From the NCBI GenBank assembly GCA_001771585.1, contig MEUE01000001.1:372001-436000 (forward strand): a stretch of DNA of 64,000 nt, read 5' to 3'. The DNA is from a candidate division WOR-1 bacterium RIFOXYB2_FULL_46_45. GTDB lineage: Bacteria; Margulisbacteria; WOR-1; XYC2-FULL-46-14. This document shows, piece by piece, positions 42,109-50,584 of this stretch (the first letter of the stretch is position 1; the number at the start of each line of letters is the position of its first letter). The notes below the pieces were generated by a model. It was not told where the DNA came from. It worked only from the letters and a program-made list of their open reading frames with translations, and did no database searches. The translations under genes and the position numbers were made by a program.

Positions 42109-43217
42109 AAGCAACAAATATTCAACTAACGCTCAAAAAACCACCAAGTTTAAAAATGGGTGCCGTCACAAATACAATTATCCGTTTAAGTGATTTATTT
42201 TATAAAATCAACGGCAATTTTGCGGTGCGAGGATCGTTTTCTAGAGGCGACGCCGACTTTAATGATGTTGACGTAGCGATTTATTTGGCTGAAGGAGAAA
42301 GGATTAGCGATGATGGATTGCCAAAAACTTTTTTAGGAAGGAACATAGGCTATTGGTCTATCCCAATAAAAGATGCCGAACGTTACTATGAGCATTGCAT
42401 TAGACCATCAATCTCTTTAGTGGAAACCAAGTTTTTAAAATTAAGAGATAAAGATGTCGGCCAAATGATTGAACGACAACAGCAAAAGTTTTATCTGTTT
42501 AGGCGAATGCAATTCCTGCTTTACATTCTTATCGACGAAGATACCATGCTCAATCTTTACTCCTTTTTATTGAAGGAAGACAGCTATTCCATGCTCAAGA
42601 GACAAGCTGGCAGCAAAAAGACCATTTCCAGAGTAGTTTGGGCCACCAAAGCTCTCTTTCCCGAAACCAGAGAACTAAATTCCATACAAACATTAGAATT
42701 TCTTTGTACCAGAAGAATCATGTCTGAGAAGACAAAAGACACATGTTTGAGAATTTTAGAAAACTTACAAGCCAGACACATTGAGAAGGTTAGATGGGCC
42801 AATGATACAAATCAAATCGACAGATGGTTCCAACAAGAATTTAAAAGCTTGGTTTTAAGTCGTCTGGAAGGGCATCTTGACCCAATACTGGTGAAACATA
42901 GTTTATCCGCCGCCAACCAAGACGCGACCCAAGAAGAAATCGACAGGGCTTTTAAATTTGCCAGAAAATTGCCTCTTGGCCCGGAAAAGTTTATTTTATA
43001 TTTTGCCTTGTCCGGTAATACTCGGACCAGAGGAACAGACCTTGTGGCAATATTTGATGAGATAAAGGGCGACTTTGTTTATAACAATATAACACGCAAC
43101 TTAATCATGAATCCTCATTTTCCGGAAAGATTGTTGTCTCCAGATTTAGTTAACGCTTCCAGTTTATCAAAAAGGGCTTATGAAATAAGAAAGAAACTAC
43201 TAGCCCATCCTGAATAA
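42105..43217 (+). CDS. Nucleotidyltransferase-fold protein
   Basis: The minimal nucleotidyltransferase signature RGSFSRGDADFNDVDVAIYL (about residues 42-61) gives GS and the D-x-D metal-binding pair. The rest (370 aa) is helical, with Arg/Lys-rich segments, and not recognised. Last gene of the four-gene island. It may transfer NMP to a small molecule, protein or RNA. No adjacent HEPN partner is seen, so a MNT-HEPN toxin-antitoxin pair is unlikely. Third codon positions are AT-rich, as in the rest of the island. Confidence 0.7.
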   Translation: MKATNIQLTLKKPPSLKMGAVTNTIIRLSDLFYKINGNFAVRGSFSRGDADFNDVDVAIYLAEGERISDDGLPKTFLGRNIGYWSIPIKDAERYYEHCIRPSISLVETKFLKLRDKDVGQMIERQQQKFYLFRRMQFLLYILIDEDTMLNLYSFLLKEDSYSMLKRQAGSKKTISRVVWATKALFPETRELNSIQTLEFLCTRRIMSEKTKDTCLRILENLQARHIEKVRWANDTNQIDRWFQQEFKSLVLSRLEGHLDPILVKHSLSAANQDATQEEIDRAFKFARKLPLGPEKFILYFALSGNTRTRGTDLVAIFDEIKGDFVYNNITRNLIMNPHFPERLLSPDLVNASSLSKRAYEIRKKLLAHPE

Positions 43218-43222
43218 GTTAT

Positions 43223-45169
43223 TTATTTTGCGACAGTCCTAATTGGGATCGTAAAGCTGAACTTGCTCCCCTTCCCCATCCTGCTTTCCACCCAGATCTT
43301 CCCGCCCTGGAGCTCGATTAGCTTTTTGCAGATTGAAAGGCCGAGTCCGGTCCCGCCAAATTCTCCCTTGTGCACCTGCTTGAATTCCTTAAAAACATCG
43401 TTGATCTTTTCGGGGGCGATCCCCATCCCGGTATCTTCAACCTCAAAAAGAAAATTCTGGTCTTTTTTCTTCACCCGCAAGTTGATCCCGCCCTTCTGTG
43501 TAAATTTGGCGGAGTTGCCGATCAGGTTGATTAAAACCTGGGTGATCCTTTTCCGGTCGGCCCACATCATCGGAAGGTTCCGGTCAACGCTTGGCTTGAG
43601 ATAAAGTTTTTTGCCGTCCAAAAGCGGCTTGGTGGAAAAATGGACCAAATCGATAATTTCTTTGACCGGGACATTTTCCGTCTTAAGCTCGATTTTCCCC
43701 GCTTCAACGTTTGAAATATCGATAACATCGCCGATCAGCCCCGCAAGGTGATCCTCGCTCTTTTTCATCTCTCCCAGCGCTTCTTTAACCTTGTCCGGAA
43801 GCTGGCCGCGGGCGCCGGAAGAGAGCTCTTCGGTAAGCCCGACCACAACATTAAGCGGCGCTTTTATTTCGCGCGACATGTTGGTCAAAAAGCCGGTCTT
43901 CTTTTCGGTGGCCAGCTCCAGCTCCTTGTTTAAACGATCAAGCTGCTCGGTCTTTTCTTTGATTTCCAAAGCCCGTTCCTCGACCTTTTTTTCAAGGCCG
44001 CTGTGCAGCTCCGAAATCTCTTCGATTGAACGGTTCAACCCTTCGTAAAGCTTGGCGTTCTGGAGCGCGATCGCGGACTGGAACGCGACGTTGTTCAAGA
44101 AAGAGACCTCGTCCAGGTTGTAAAAGAGCGAACTGCCGCGCCGTTTCGAGAGGACCAAAAAACCGATAAGTTCTTCATGGTATGAAAGCGGCAGGATAAA
44201 TTCGGCGGAAAGCTCCTTCATCCTGGCCAGGCATTTGTCTTTTACCGGGGCGTAAGAAGGGTCTTCTTCAAAATCATAAATGGAAAGGGGATTGTTTTTG
44301 CGGCGCGCCGCGATCGCAAAAAGCTCCTCTTCCCCCTCCTCCTTTGATAAAATAACCTCCGCCCCGGAAACGTTGAGGGCCGCAACCAGGTCTTCTTTAA
44401 GGCTGGCGATAATTTTTTTGACGTCAAGCAGGGTTGAAATATCGTCGCTGATCTTGGCAAAAGATTTCTGGAGGTTGACGTTTTCACGGAAGATATAACG
44501 GCCTAAGAACTCTTCCATCCGGTCGTAAAAAAAGAGGAAAAATAAGATCATTAAAATCGAAAAAAGCGGGAGCCGATAAACTTCCAATCCGAAAAAAGAG
44601 CCGATTTCATTGATAAAATAATAAACGGATGAGAACAGAATAATGATGATCGTTCCGGTTATAACGCCACGGATGGCGCTTTCGGCCTCATAGGGGTTAT
44701 AGCGCAGCAGCACATAGGCGGCAATCAAAAAGAGCGGAGTAAAAGACAAAAACAAAAACCCCCAGGCCAGGTTGAGGGATAAAGAGAGGAGGCCGGTAAA
44801 AATAGCGGTAAAAATCCCCAAAAGCATCAGCCGGGCGCGCTGGCGGACCAGCGAATCCGAACCCGAAATCCTTACAAAGAGAAGCGACAGCAAAACAAAA
44901 GCCAGCACCAAAAACCAATAGGTCGGAGGGATAACCGCCAGAACCCCGACTCCCGCTACCATCCAGACGGAAAAAAGGGCGGTTAAGACCAGAAAAACAA
45001 AACTCGCGGAAAGGGTCGGCCTTTTTATGCTGACAATCATTCCGCAAGATAAAATTATCAGCGCGCCCAACAAATTGGCGGCAAAAAAAAGACTCGGGAC
45101 CCGGGGAGCATAGAGAAAGATAATAAGCAGGCTCAATCCCATAACCAGTATACTGGCTATTTTTCTCAT
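43223..45169 (-). CDS. Histidine-kinase-like sensor, phospho-acceptor His replaced by Arg
   Basis: 648 aa: about seven transmembrane helices (1-235), a GAF-like domain (250-385), a coiled coil (390-430), a HisKA-like dimerisation domain and a complete HATPase domain (N-box LINLIGNSAKFT, G1 EDTGMGIAP, G2 GGTGLGLSI). The H-box reads FLTNMSREIKAPLN where active kinases have S-H-E; the codon is CGC (Arg). It overlaps the cyclase stop by 4 bases (ATGA), so the two act together. It may control the cyclase without classical phosphotransfer, or bind ATP as a pseudokinase. Confidence 0.88.
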   Translation of the reverse strand: MRKIASILVMGLSLLIIFLYAPRVPSLFFAANLLGALIILSCGMIVSIKRPTLSASFVFLVLTALFSVWMVAGVGVLAVIPPTYWFLVLAFVLLSLLFVRISGSDSLVRQRARLMLLGIFTAIFTGLLSLSLNLAWGFLFLSFTPLFLIAAYVLLRYNPYEAESAIRGVITGTIIIILFSSVYYFINEIGSFFGLEVYRLPLFSILMILFFLFFYDRMEEFLGRYIFRENVNLQKSFAKISDDISTLLDVKKIIASLKEDLVAALNVSGAEVILSKEEGEEELFAIAARRKNNPLSIYDFEEDPSYAPVKDKCLARMKELSAEFILPLSYHEELIGFLVLSKRRGSSLFYNLDEVSFLNNVAFQSAIALQNAKLYEGLNRSIEEISELHSGLEKKVEERALEIKEKTEQLDRLNKELELATEKKTGFLTNMSREIKAPLNVVVGLTEELSSGARGQLPDKVKEALGEMKKSEDHLAGLIGDVIDISNVEAGKIELKTENVPVKEIIDLVHFSTKPLLDGKKLYLKPSVDRNLPMMWADRKRITQVLINLIGNSAKFTQKGGINLRVKKKDQNFLFEVEDTGMGIAPEKINDVFKEFKQVHKGEFGGTGLGLSICKKLIELQGGKIWVESRMGKGSKFSFTIPIRTVAK

Positions 45170-46257
45170 TTTTTACCCAGCAAAGAATAGACCATCAGCG
45201 GCGTTTTCATCCCCTCAATCACAACTTCGCCGATCTTATCAAAATTAAATTTCGCGTCCGCCAGGCTCTCCGTCCTTTGGCTCACCAGAATCTGCCCCGG
45301 TTTGGCATCGGAACAAAGCCTGAAAGCGGCATTGACCTGGTTGCCGATCACGGTATAATCGGTCCGGTCTTCCGGCCCGATATTGCCGACCGTAACATAG
45401 CCGGTGGTCACACCCATTGAAACCTGCAGGTCATGGGAAGCGGCCTTCCATTTTTTTCTCATATTTTGGACTTCCGCCTGCATCGCCAAAGCCATATTCA
45501 AAGCCCGTTCGGCATGGTCTTCCTGCGGGATCGGATCGCCAAAAAAGATAAACATCCCGTCCCCCATGAACTTGTCCACCGTCCCCCCGTGCTGGAAAGC
45601 GATTTTGGTCATCACCGAAAAATATTCGTTTAAAAGATTAATGATATCTTCCGGCTCCGACGCCTCCGAAATCCCGGTAAAATTATCGATGTCGGAGACA
45701 AAAAGGGTAAGCAGTTTGCGGCTGTTAAGCAGTTTGGCGTTGGGATCCTTTTCCATTATCATCTTAACCACCTGCGGAGAAAAATAACGTTCGAGTTTTT
45801 TGGCCGAATCCAACAACTTGTCCTGTTCGCTCACTTTATTTTTCAGCCCGCAATTCATCAGTTCCAGCTCTTTTTGCGCTATTCGCAGCTTTAACAGGTT
45901 TTTTACCCTTGCCAAAAGCTCAATGTGTTCAAACGGTTTGGGAAGATATTCGTCCGCTCCCAGCTGCAGCCCCTTTAAAATATCCTCCGATCCGGAGCGG
46001 GCGCTCACGATGATCACCGGGATCAATTTGGTTTTTTCTTCGGACTTGAGCTTTTCGCAGACCTGAAAGCCGTCCATCTTCGGCATCATCACGTCAAGCA
46101 GGATCAAATCGGGCTTCTCTTCTTCAACTTTTTTCAGCGCCTCTTCTCCGTTAAAGGCCTCGATCACTTTATAATCCTGGCTCAAAAGCCGCGCCTTCAT
46201 GATCTCGACATTCTGCGGGTTATCGTCGACTACCAGTATCTTAGGTTGATCAGGCAT
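45166..46257 (-). CDS. Response regulator with class III adenylate/guanylate cyclase domain
   Basis: Receiver domain at about 5-122 (ILVVDDNPQ, phospho-Asp in LILLDVMMPKMDG, PVIIVSARSG, YLPKPF), a short coiled coil, then a cyclase catalytic domain at 185-350. Metal-binding Asp residues are in FVSDIDNFT and FMGDGMFIFFGD, and the transition-state Asn/Arg in GNQVNAAFRL, so activity is likely. The start MPDQPKILV at 46257 has GGAG just before it; an ATG 18 bases upstream is less likely. Makes cAMP or cGMP. Confidence 0.92.
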   Translation of the reverse strand: MPDQPKILVVDDNPQNVEIMKARLLSQDYKVIEAFNGEEALKKVEEEKPDLILLDVMMPKMDGFQVCEKLKSEEKTKLIPVIIVSARSGSEDILKGLQLGADEYLPKPFEHIELLARVKNLLKLRIAQKELELMNCGLKNKVSEQDKLLDSAKKLERYFSPQVVKMIMEKDPNAKLLNSRKLLTLFVSDIDNFTGISEASEPEDIINLLNEYFSVMTKIAFQHGGTVDKFMGDGMFIFFGDPIPQEDHAERALNMALAMQAEVQNMRKKWKAASHDLQVSMGVTTGYVTVGNIGPEDRTDYTVIGNQVNAAFRLCSDAKPGQILVSQRTESLADAKFNFDKIGEVVIEGMKTPLMVYSLLGKK

Positions 46258-46284
46258 ATTCTCTCCTTTTGCCAAGATTTATGC

Positions 46285-46290
46285 TATTAT
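46285..46290 (+). promoter_or_regulatory. -10-like box before the Cys-rich orphan
   Basis: TATTAT ends 11 bases before the ATG at 46302, in the short gap shared with the divergent cyclase. No Shine-Dalgarno before this ATG, so a leader of at most a few bases is expected. Confidence 0.45.
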
Positions 46291-46301
46291 ATACCAAGTT
46301 T

Positions 46302-46991
46302 ATGATTACTTACAAATACATTTTTGAACCGGAAGCGGGAGAGAAAAAAGAATTTGTCGTCGAGCTTGACGAAAAGACCTTAAACCGCATCGAGAAGCCG
46401 AAAAAAAGCTACCCCTTCTGGGCGCAGTTGGAATACAAAAAATGCGGCAACTGCCCTTTTGCCGCCGGCGAAAAAAAGTTCTGTCCGATCGCGACCGGCC
46501 TGGTCGACCTTCTGGAAACATTCAAAGACACTATTTCACACCATGAAGGACTGGTGACGGTTGTCACCGCCGAGCGCACCATCAGCAAACAGGCTTCGAT
46601 GCAGGAAGGGCTAAGTTCGCTGATCGGCATATATATGGTAACCAGTGCCTGTCCGGTGATGGAAAAACTAAAGCCGATGGTCCGCTACCATCTTCCTTTT
46701 GCCAATGTCAACGAAACGATCTATCGGGCCACTTCGATGTACCTGCTCGGCCAATATTTTGTTGCCAAACACAACAAGACCCCGGACTGGAAGATGGACG
46801 GACTTATTGAAATATATAACGAAGTGGCCAAGCTCAACGGGGAGATCGCCCAAAGGATCCGCTCCGCTTCAAACGAAGACGCCAATATCAACGCGCTGGT
46901 GATTCTGGATATTTTCGCGAAGATGCTCCCCTTTTCGATCGAGGACACTTTGAGCAGAATGGAATACCTGTTCGCTTCTTACTTACGCTGA
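46302..46991 (+). CDS. Uncharacterised protein with CxxC...C motif (DUF6901-like)
   Basis: 229 aa, cytoplasmic. N-terminal beta-rich part ([20 protein letters not shown]), then [19 protein letters not shown], a likely metal-binding Cys cluster, then helices. I associate it with a domain of unknown function (DUF6901), from memory and unsure. Start at 46302 (MITYKYIFE) is preferred over an upstream ATG since it follows the -10 box and matches the fold start. Divergent from the sensor/cyclase pair; ends overlapping pdaD by 9 bases. Confidence 0.7.
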   Translation: MITYKYIFEPEAGEKKEFVVELDEKTLNRIEKPKKSYPFWAQLEYKKCGNCPFAAGEKKFCPIATGLVDLLETFKDTISHHEGLVTVVTAERTISKQASMQEGLSSLIGIYMVTSACPVMEKLKPMVRYHLPFANVNETIYRATSMYLLGQYFVAKHNKTPDWKMDGLIEIYNEVAKLNGEIAQRIRSASNEDANINALVILDIFAKMLPFSIEDTLSRMEYLFASYLR

Positions 46992-47582
46992 CGGCTTGGC
47001 TTCTTCAACCCTTAGAACCGACTGATAATCGAGCAAAAGGACCGCCGCAGAGAGAACCGTCGTCCACATTCCGCGCTGGCCGATAGCGGACTGGGTGATG
47101 TTGGTGGTGCGAACAATCTTGTCGGAAAGCTTCCAGGTTTGCTGGCGCTCGTCCCAATCGGCATTCTCGTCAAATTCAATTCCCAAAGTAGTGGCAAGCA
47201 TTTGTGCCGCCAGATCTTCGGCGTAGTTTCCGCAATCCTCGTCGGTCTGCCCGAAAGAATGGTGCTCGCTCAAATAACCGAAAGTGTTCCGGTCGGCCGG
47301 AAGGGCGACTCCAATTGAAGCGGAGATCAAACGGTGCGGCTCGTCGGTCTGGTTGCGCGACATGACCATAAAAGTGATTTCACCGGGACGGATCAATTTC
47401 AGTCCCTGTTCTTTTGAAAGCAGTTTGGCGTTGGGAGGAAAAATACTGGAGACCTGGACATAGTTTAGGGCCTGGATCCCCGCGTCACGCAGAGCCATTT
47501 CAAAAGAAACCAGCTTTTCCCGGTGCCGCCCCACCCCTTTGGTCAAAAATAATTTATCCGGAACAAAAAAATCACCGTTCAT
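46983..47582 (-). CDS. pdaD: Pyruvoyl-dependent arginine decarboxylase
   Basis: Makes agmatine from arginine for polyamine synthesis or acid resistance. The proenzyme self-cleaves between the two serines of VQVSSIFPP (S45/S46) to give a pyruvoyl group. Also seen: the start [21 protein letters not shown] and [16 protein letters not shown]. 199 aa. Overlaps the radical SAM gene by 11 bases. Confidence 0.93.
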   Translation of the reverse strand: MNGDFFVPDKLFLTKGVGRHREKLVSFEMALRDAGIQALNYVQVSSIFPPNAKLLSKEQGLKLIRPGEITFMVMSRNQTDEPHRLISASIGVALPADRNTFGYLSEHHSFGQTDEDCGNYAEDLAAQMLATTLGIEFDENADWDERQQTWKLSDKIVRTTNITQSAIGQRGMWTTVLSAAVLLLDYQSVLRVEEAKPSA

Positions 47583-48354
47583 CTCTTCGTTTAGGCCTCC
47601 TTTTTAGGGTCTCCGCTTCGTTTAGCGGACTGGTCTCCGGCCGCTTGCCGGAATAAACCGTAACCGTTTTGAGCGGCTTAAATAATTTTTCAATTTCTCC
47701 GAGCTCTTTTTCGCCAAGCGGCCGGTCCGCCGATTCGCGCACCGGGGTTCCGATAAAAACCTTTATCGGACCAATTTCTTTGCTCAACCGGGCAATCCCT
47801 TCCGCGTCTTCCTTATTCACCGGAGAAAACATTACCTGCAAGGCGAGCTTCTCCGGATAAAGCGCTTTAACCGCTTTTATCCCTTCAACTATACGCTCAA
47901 AAACTATTCCCGGAACGGGATGGTTAACCTTATTAAAAACCTTGGCATTACTAGCATCCAGTTTCGCCAAAATCAAATCAATTTGAGCCAAATCTCTTCG
48001 CACTCCGGGATCTTGAAGCAGGCTTGAATTGGTAAGCAGCGCGATTGGAACTTTTGAACGCTTTTTTATCTCTCCCGCCACCTCCGCCAGATTAGAAGCC
48101 AGGGTCGGCTCTCCGCTTCCCGAAAAAGTTATATAGTCAATATATAGCTCTTTAGGCAGGCTGTCAAATTCTTTTATTATTTCGGCGGTCGGTATAAAGA
48201 CCTTCCTTATCAATGAAGCCCTCTTGCCTGCCGGTGACGGCCCCAGCTGGCAGTAGTTGCAGCCAAAGGTACAATACTTTTCTCCGGAGATCAGATCAAT
48301 CCCCAAAGAACTTCCCAGGCGCCATGATGGGACGGGACCGTAGATGTATTTCAT
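47572..48354 (-). CDS. Radical SAM protein, COG0731-like
   Basis: [18 protein letters not shown] followed by [12 protein letters not shown] gives the CxxxCxxC cluster and matches a widespread family of radical SAM proteins related to the wyosine-synthesis enzyme group; [13 protein letters not shown] is the SAM-binding segment. 260 aa. Reaction unknown. Overlaps yggS upstream by 4 bases and pdaD downstream by 11. Confidence 0.85.
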   Translation of the reverse strand: MKYIYGPVPSWRLGSSLGIDLISGEKYCTFGCNYCQLGPSPAGKRASLIRKVFIPTAEIIKEFDSLPKELYIDYITFSGSGEPTLASNLAEVAGEIKKRSKVPIALLTNSSLLQDPGVRRDLAQIDLILAKLDASNAKVFNKVNHPVPGIVFERIVEGIKAVKALYPEKLALQVMFSPVNKEDAEGIARLSKEIGPIKVFIGTPVRESADRPLGEKELGEIEKLFKPLKTVTVYSGKRPETSPLNEAETLKRRPKRRDER

Positions 48355-48989
48355 ATTTTATTTTTCCTAGCCCCAAATATCGCCGTTCCAATTCTCACCA
48401 TCGTGGCACCTTCTTCAATCGCGACCTTATAAGAATCGCTCATCCCCATCGATAAAATTTCCAATCCGAGTCGATCAAGCAACTGTTTGGTTTCTTTGAA
48501 GTACGGGCGCAAATCCCCTTTTGCCGGCCCCATGGTCATGAGCCCTTTGATCTGGATGTTTTTAAGCCGGGAAATCTCTTTAACGAATTCCTCCGCCTTT
48601 TCGGGAAAAACTCCGGCTTTTTGTTCTTCCCTGCCGCTGTTGATTTCAATTAAAACCGGCATGATCTTATTAATCTTAGCACATTGTCTGTTAATCTCTT
48701 GCGCGTGCTTATAAGAATCGAGCGTCTCGATCAAATCAAAAATTTTTACAGTCCGCTTGATCTTATTGGTCTGCAGGTGGCCGATAAAATGGAGCTTAAA
48801 TCTTTTTACAAATTCCGGACTACTGGCTACCAGCTCTTCCGCTTCCTGAAAATAATTCTCCCCGATTATCTTGACTCCGGCATCAACCGCTTCATTAATT
48901 TCTTCCGGCGTCCTGGTTTTAGCGGCGGCGACAAGTTGGACATTGGAAGGGAGTTCGGCTAGAATCCTTTTAACGTTTTCTTTGATCAT
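48351..48989 (-). CDS. PLP homeostasis protein YggS/PLPBP
   Basis: Alanine-racemase-fold protein that binds pyridoxal phosphate and buffers its level. VQLVAAAKTRTPEEI holds the PLP lysine; IGENYFQEAEEL, LHFIGHLQTNKIK and LSMGMSDSYKVAIEEGATMVRIGTAIFG are the family blocks. 212 aa. Overlaps the ABC permease by 4 bases. Confidence 0.94.
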   Translation of the reverse strand: MIKENVKRILAELPSNVQLVAAAKTRTPEEINEAVDAGVKIIGENYFQEAEELVASSPEFVKRFKLHFIGHLQTNKIKRTVKIFDLIETLDSYKHAQEINRQCAKINKIMPVLIEINSGREEQKAGVFPEKAEEFVKEISRLKNIQIKGLMTMGPAKGDLRPYFKETKQLLDRLGLEILSMGMSDSYKVAIEEGATMVRIGTAIFGARKNKI

Positions 48990-49771
48990 ACCCCTTCGCT
49001 CCTCTCAAAGAAAAAAGAGGCCAAGCCGATCAGGATTAGCGCAAAAAAGGAAGAAAGGAGAAGGTCAAACCAGATCGGAAACATTGAACTCCGAATCAAC
49101 GCCCCCCTGATCCCATCCACCCCATAAGTCAACGGGTTAAGATAAGAAATGACCTGGATAAAAGGAGGGAGATTGGCGATCGGCGCCACCGCGCCGGAGA
49201 GAAAAAAGAGCGGAAACATGACAAAATTAATAATTAATTCAAACCCCTGGGCATCGCGCATGTTGGAAGCGAAAGAGAGCCCCAAAGCGTTAAAAGTTAC
49301 CGAAATTAAAAACATAAAAATAAGCATCAGTAAAAATCCAAAAACCGCCCTAAATAATCCAAATTGCGGGGCTAAAGAAAAACCGAGCAAAAACGATGCC
49401 GCGAAAAAGACGATCCCCTGGATAATCCCGGTGGTCGATCCGCCAAAGATCCTCCCCAGCGCGATTGAGACGCGGGAGACCGGAGCGATCATGATCTCTT
49501 TTAAGAAACCGAACTCCCTATCCCACAGAACCGATATGCCGGAAAACATTGAAGAAAAGAGCATGTTCATCCCGATCATGCCGGGGACCAAAAAGTGGAT
49601 ATAACTTAAGCCGGAATTAAGCCCCGGAATTTCCATCTTATTAAAGCCAAAGCCCAAAAAGGTCAGAAACATAAACGGCATGGCAACGGAGCCGATAATC
49701 CGCTCTTTGGCGCGAAGAAATTTTTTCATCTCGCGCAGCCACAGGACATAGATCGCCGAAAATTCTACCAC
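48986..49771 (-). CDS. ABC-2 type permease
   Basis: Six-helix membrane subunit of a DrrAB-like exporter. YLNPLTYGVDGIRGALI near the C-terminus is the ABC-2 signature, and FLVPGMIGMNMLFSSMFSGISVLWDREFGFLKEIMIAP shortened here to its start and end is typical. 261 aa. Its start overlaps the ATPase stop by 7 bases. Substrate unknown; family members export drugs, lipids or polysaccharides. Confidence 0.92.
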   Translation of the reverse strand: MVEFSAIYVLWLREMKKFLRAKERIIGSVAMPFMFLTFLGFGFNKMEIPGLNSGLSYIHFLVPGMIGMNMLFSSMFSGISVLWDREFGFLKEIMIAPVSRVSIALGRIFGGSTTGIIQGIVFFAASFLLGFSLAPQFGLFRAVFGFLLMLIFMFLISVTFNALGLSFASNMRDAQGFELIINFVMFPLFFLSGAVAPIANLPPFIQVISYLNPLTYGVDGIRGALIRSSMFPIWFDLLLSSFFALILIGLASFFFERSEGV

Positions 49772-50529
49772 TCTTTCTCCCTCACTTCGATATTCCTGAT
49801 CGACGTCCCCACATATTTTAAAAAGACCTCTTCCAGGGTAGCTTCTCCCGCCGCCCTTTTCAGATTTTCGGGAGTATCCAACGCAACAATTTTTCCGTGG
49901 TCAATTATGGCGATCCGGTCGCACAGGTAGTCGGCCTCTTCCATATAATGGGTGGTTAGGATAATTGAAATGTCGCTCTCGTGCGTCAGTTTTCTTATAT
50001 AATCCCAAATCAAGCGCCTGGTTTGGGAATCAAGCCCGAGGGTCGGCTCATCGAGGAATAAAACTTTCGGCTTTTGGATCAGTCCGCGGGCGATCTCCAG
50101 CCGCCGCTTCATCCCTCCCGAATAGTTGCGGACCAGAACCTCCGCTTTTTCGGAAAGCTCAACCAGCGACAAGAAATAATCGATCCGCTCTTTTCTGGTC
50201 TTGGCATCCACTCCGTACATCATGGCGTGGAACTCCAAATTCTCGCGGCCGGTCAGGCGGGAGTCAAGGGCCGGTTCCTGGAAAACCATTCCGATATTGC
50301 GGCGGACATTGGCTTTGTCTTTGGTAACGTCAAAGCCGGCGACAAAGGCGGAACCGGAGGTCGGCTGAAGGAGAGTTGAGAGGATATTGAGCGTCGTCGT
50401 CTTCCCCGCCCCGTTCGGCCCCAAAAGGCCAAAGCACTCCCCTTTTTTTACTTCAAAGGAGATCCCGTCAACGGCAACAACGTCCCGGTTGAACTTTTTA
50501 ACCAGGTCCTTTATTTCGATGGAGTTCAT
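49765..50529 (-). CDS. ABC-2 exporter ATPase (DrrA-like)
   Basis: Walker A GPNGAGKTT, Q-loop VFQEPALD, signature NYSGGMKRRLEIARGL, Walker B VLFLDEPTLGLD and H-loop LTTHYMEEAD are complete. 254 aa, typical. Forms an exporter with the permease downstream. TATAAT lies 5 bases before the ATG with a second TATAAT 8 bases further up, so its transcript looks leaderless. First gene of an ABC-yggS-radical SAM-pdaD run. Confidence 0.94.
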   Translation of the reverse strand: MNSIEIKDLVKKFNRDVVAVDGISFEVKKGECFGLLGPNGAGKTTTLNILSTLLQPTSGSAFVAGFDVTKDKANVRRNIGMVFQEPALDSRLTGRENLEFHAMMYGVDAKTRKERIDYFLSLVELSEKAEVLVRNYSGGMKRRLEIARGLIQKPKVLFLDEPTLGLDSQTRRLIWDYIRKLTHESDISIILTTHYMEEADYLCDRIAIIDHGKIVALDTPENLKRAAGEATLEEVFLKYVGTSIRNIEVREKEW

Positions 50530-50534
50530 TGTGT

Positions 50535-50548
50535 ATTATAGTATTATA
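50535..50548 (-). promoter_or_regulatory. Twin TATAAT boxes before the ABC ATPase
   Basis: Two TATAAT hexamers on the minus strand (50540-50535 and 50548-50543). The nearer one is 5 bases from the ATG at 50529; no Shine-Dalgarno. Confidence 0.65.
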
Positions 50549-50584
50549 ACAGGTTTTATAACTATTCAGGATAATTGCGATTCG

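Noticed and set aside
42105-43217. Toxin-antitoxin (MNT/HEPN) interpretation of the nucleotidyltransferase
   Set aside because: The protein is far larger than MNT antitoxins and no HEPN-like gene is adjacent.
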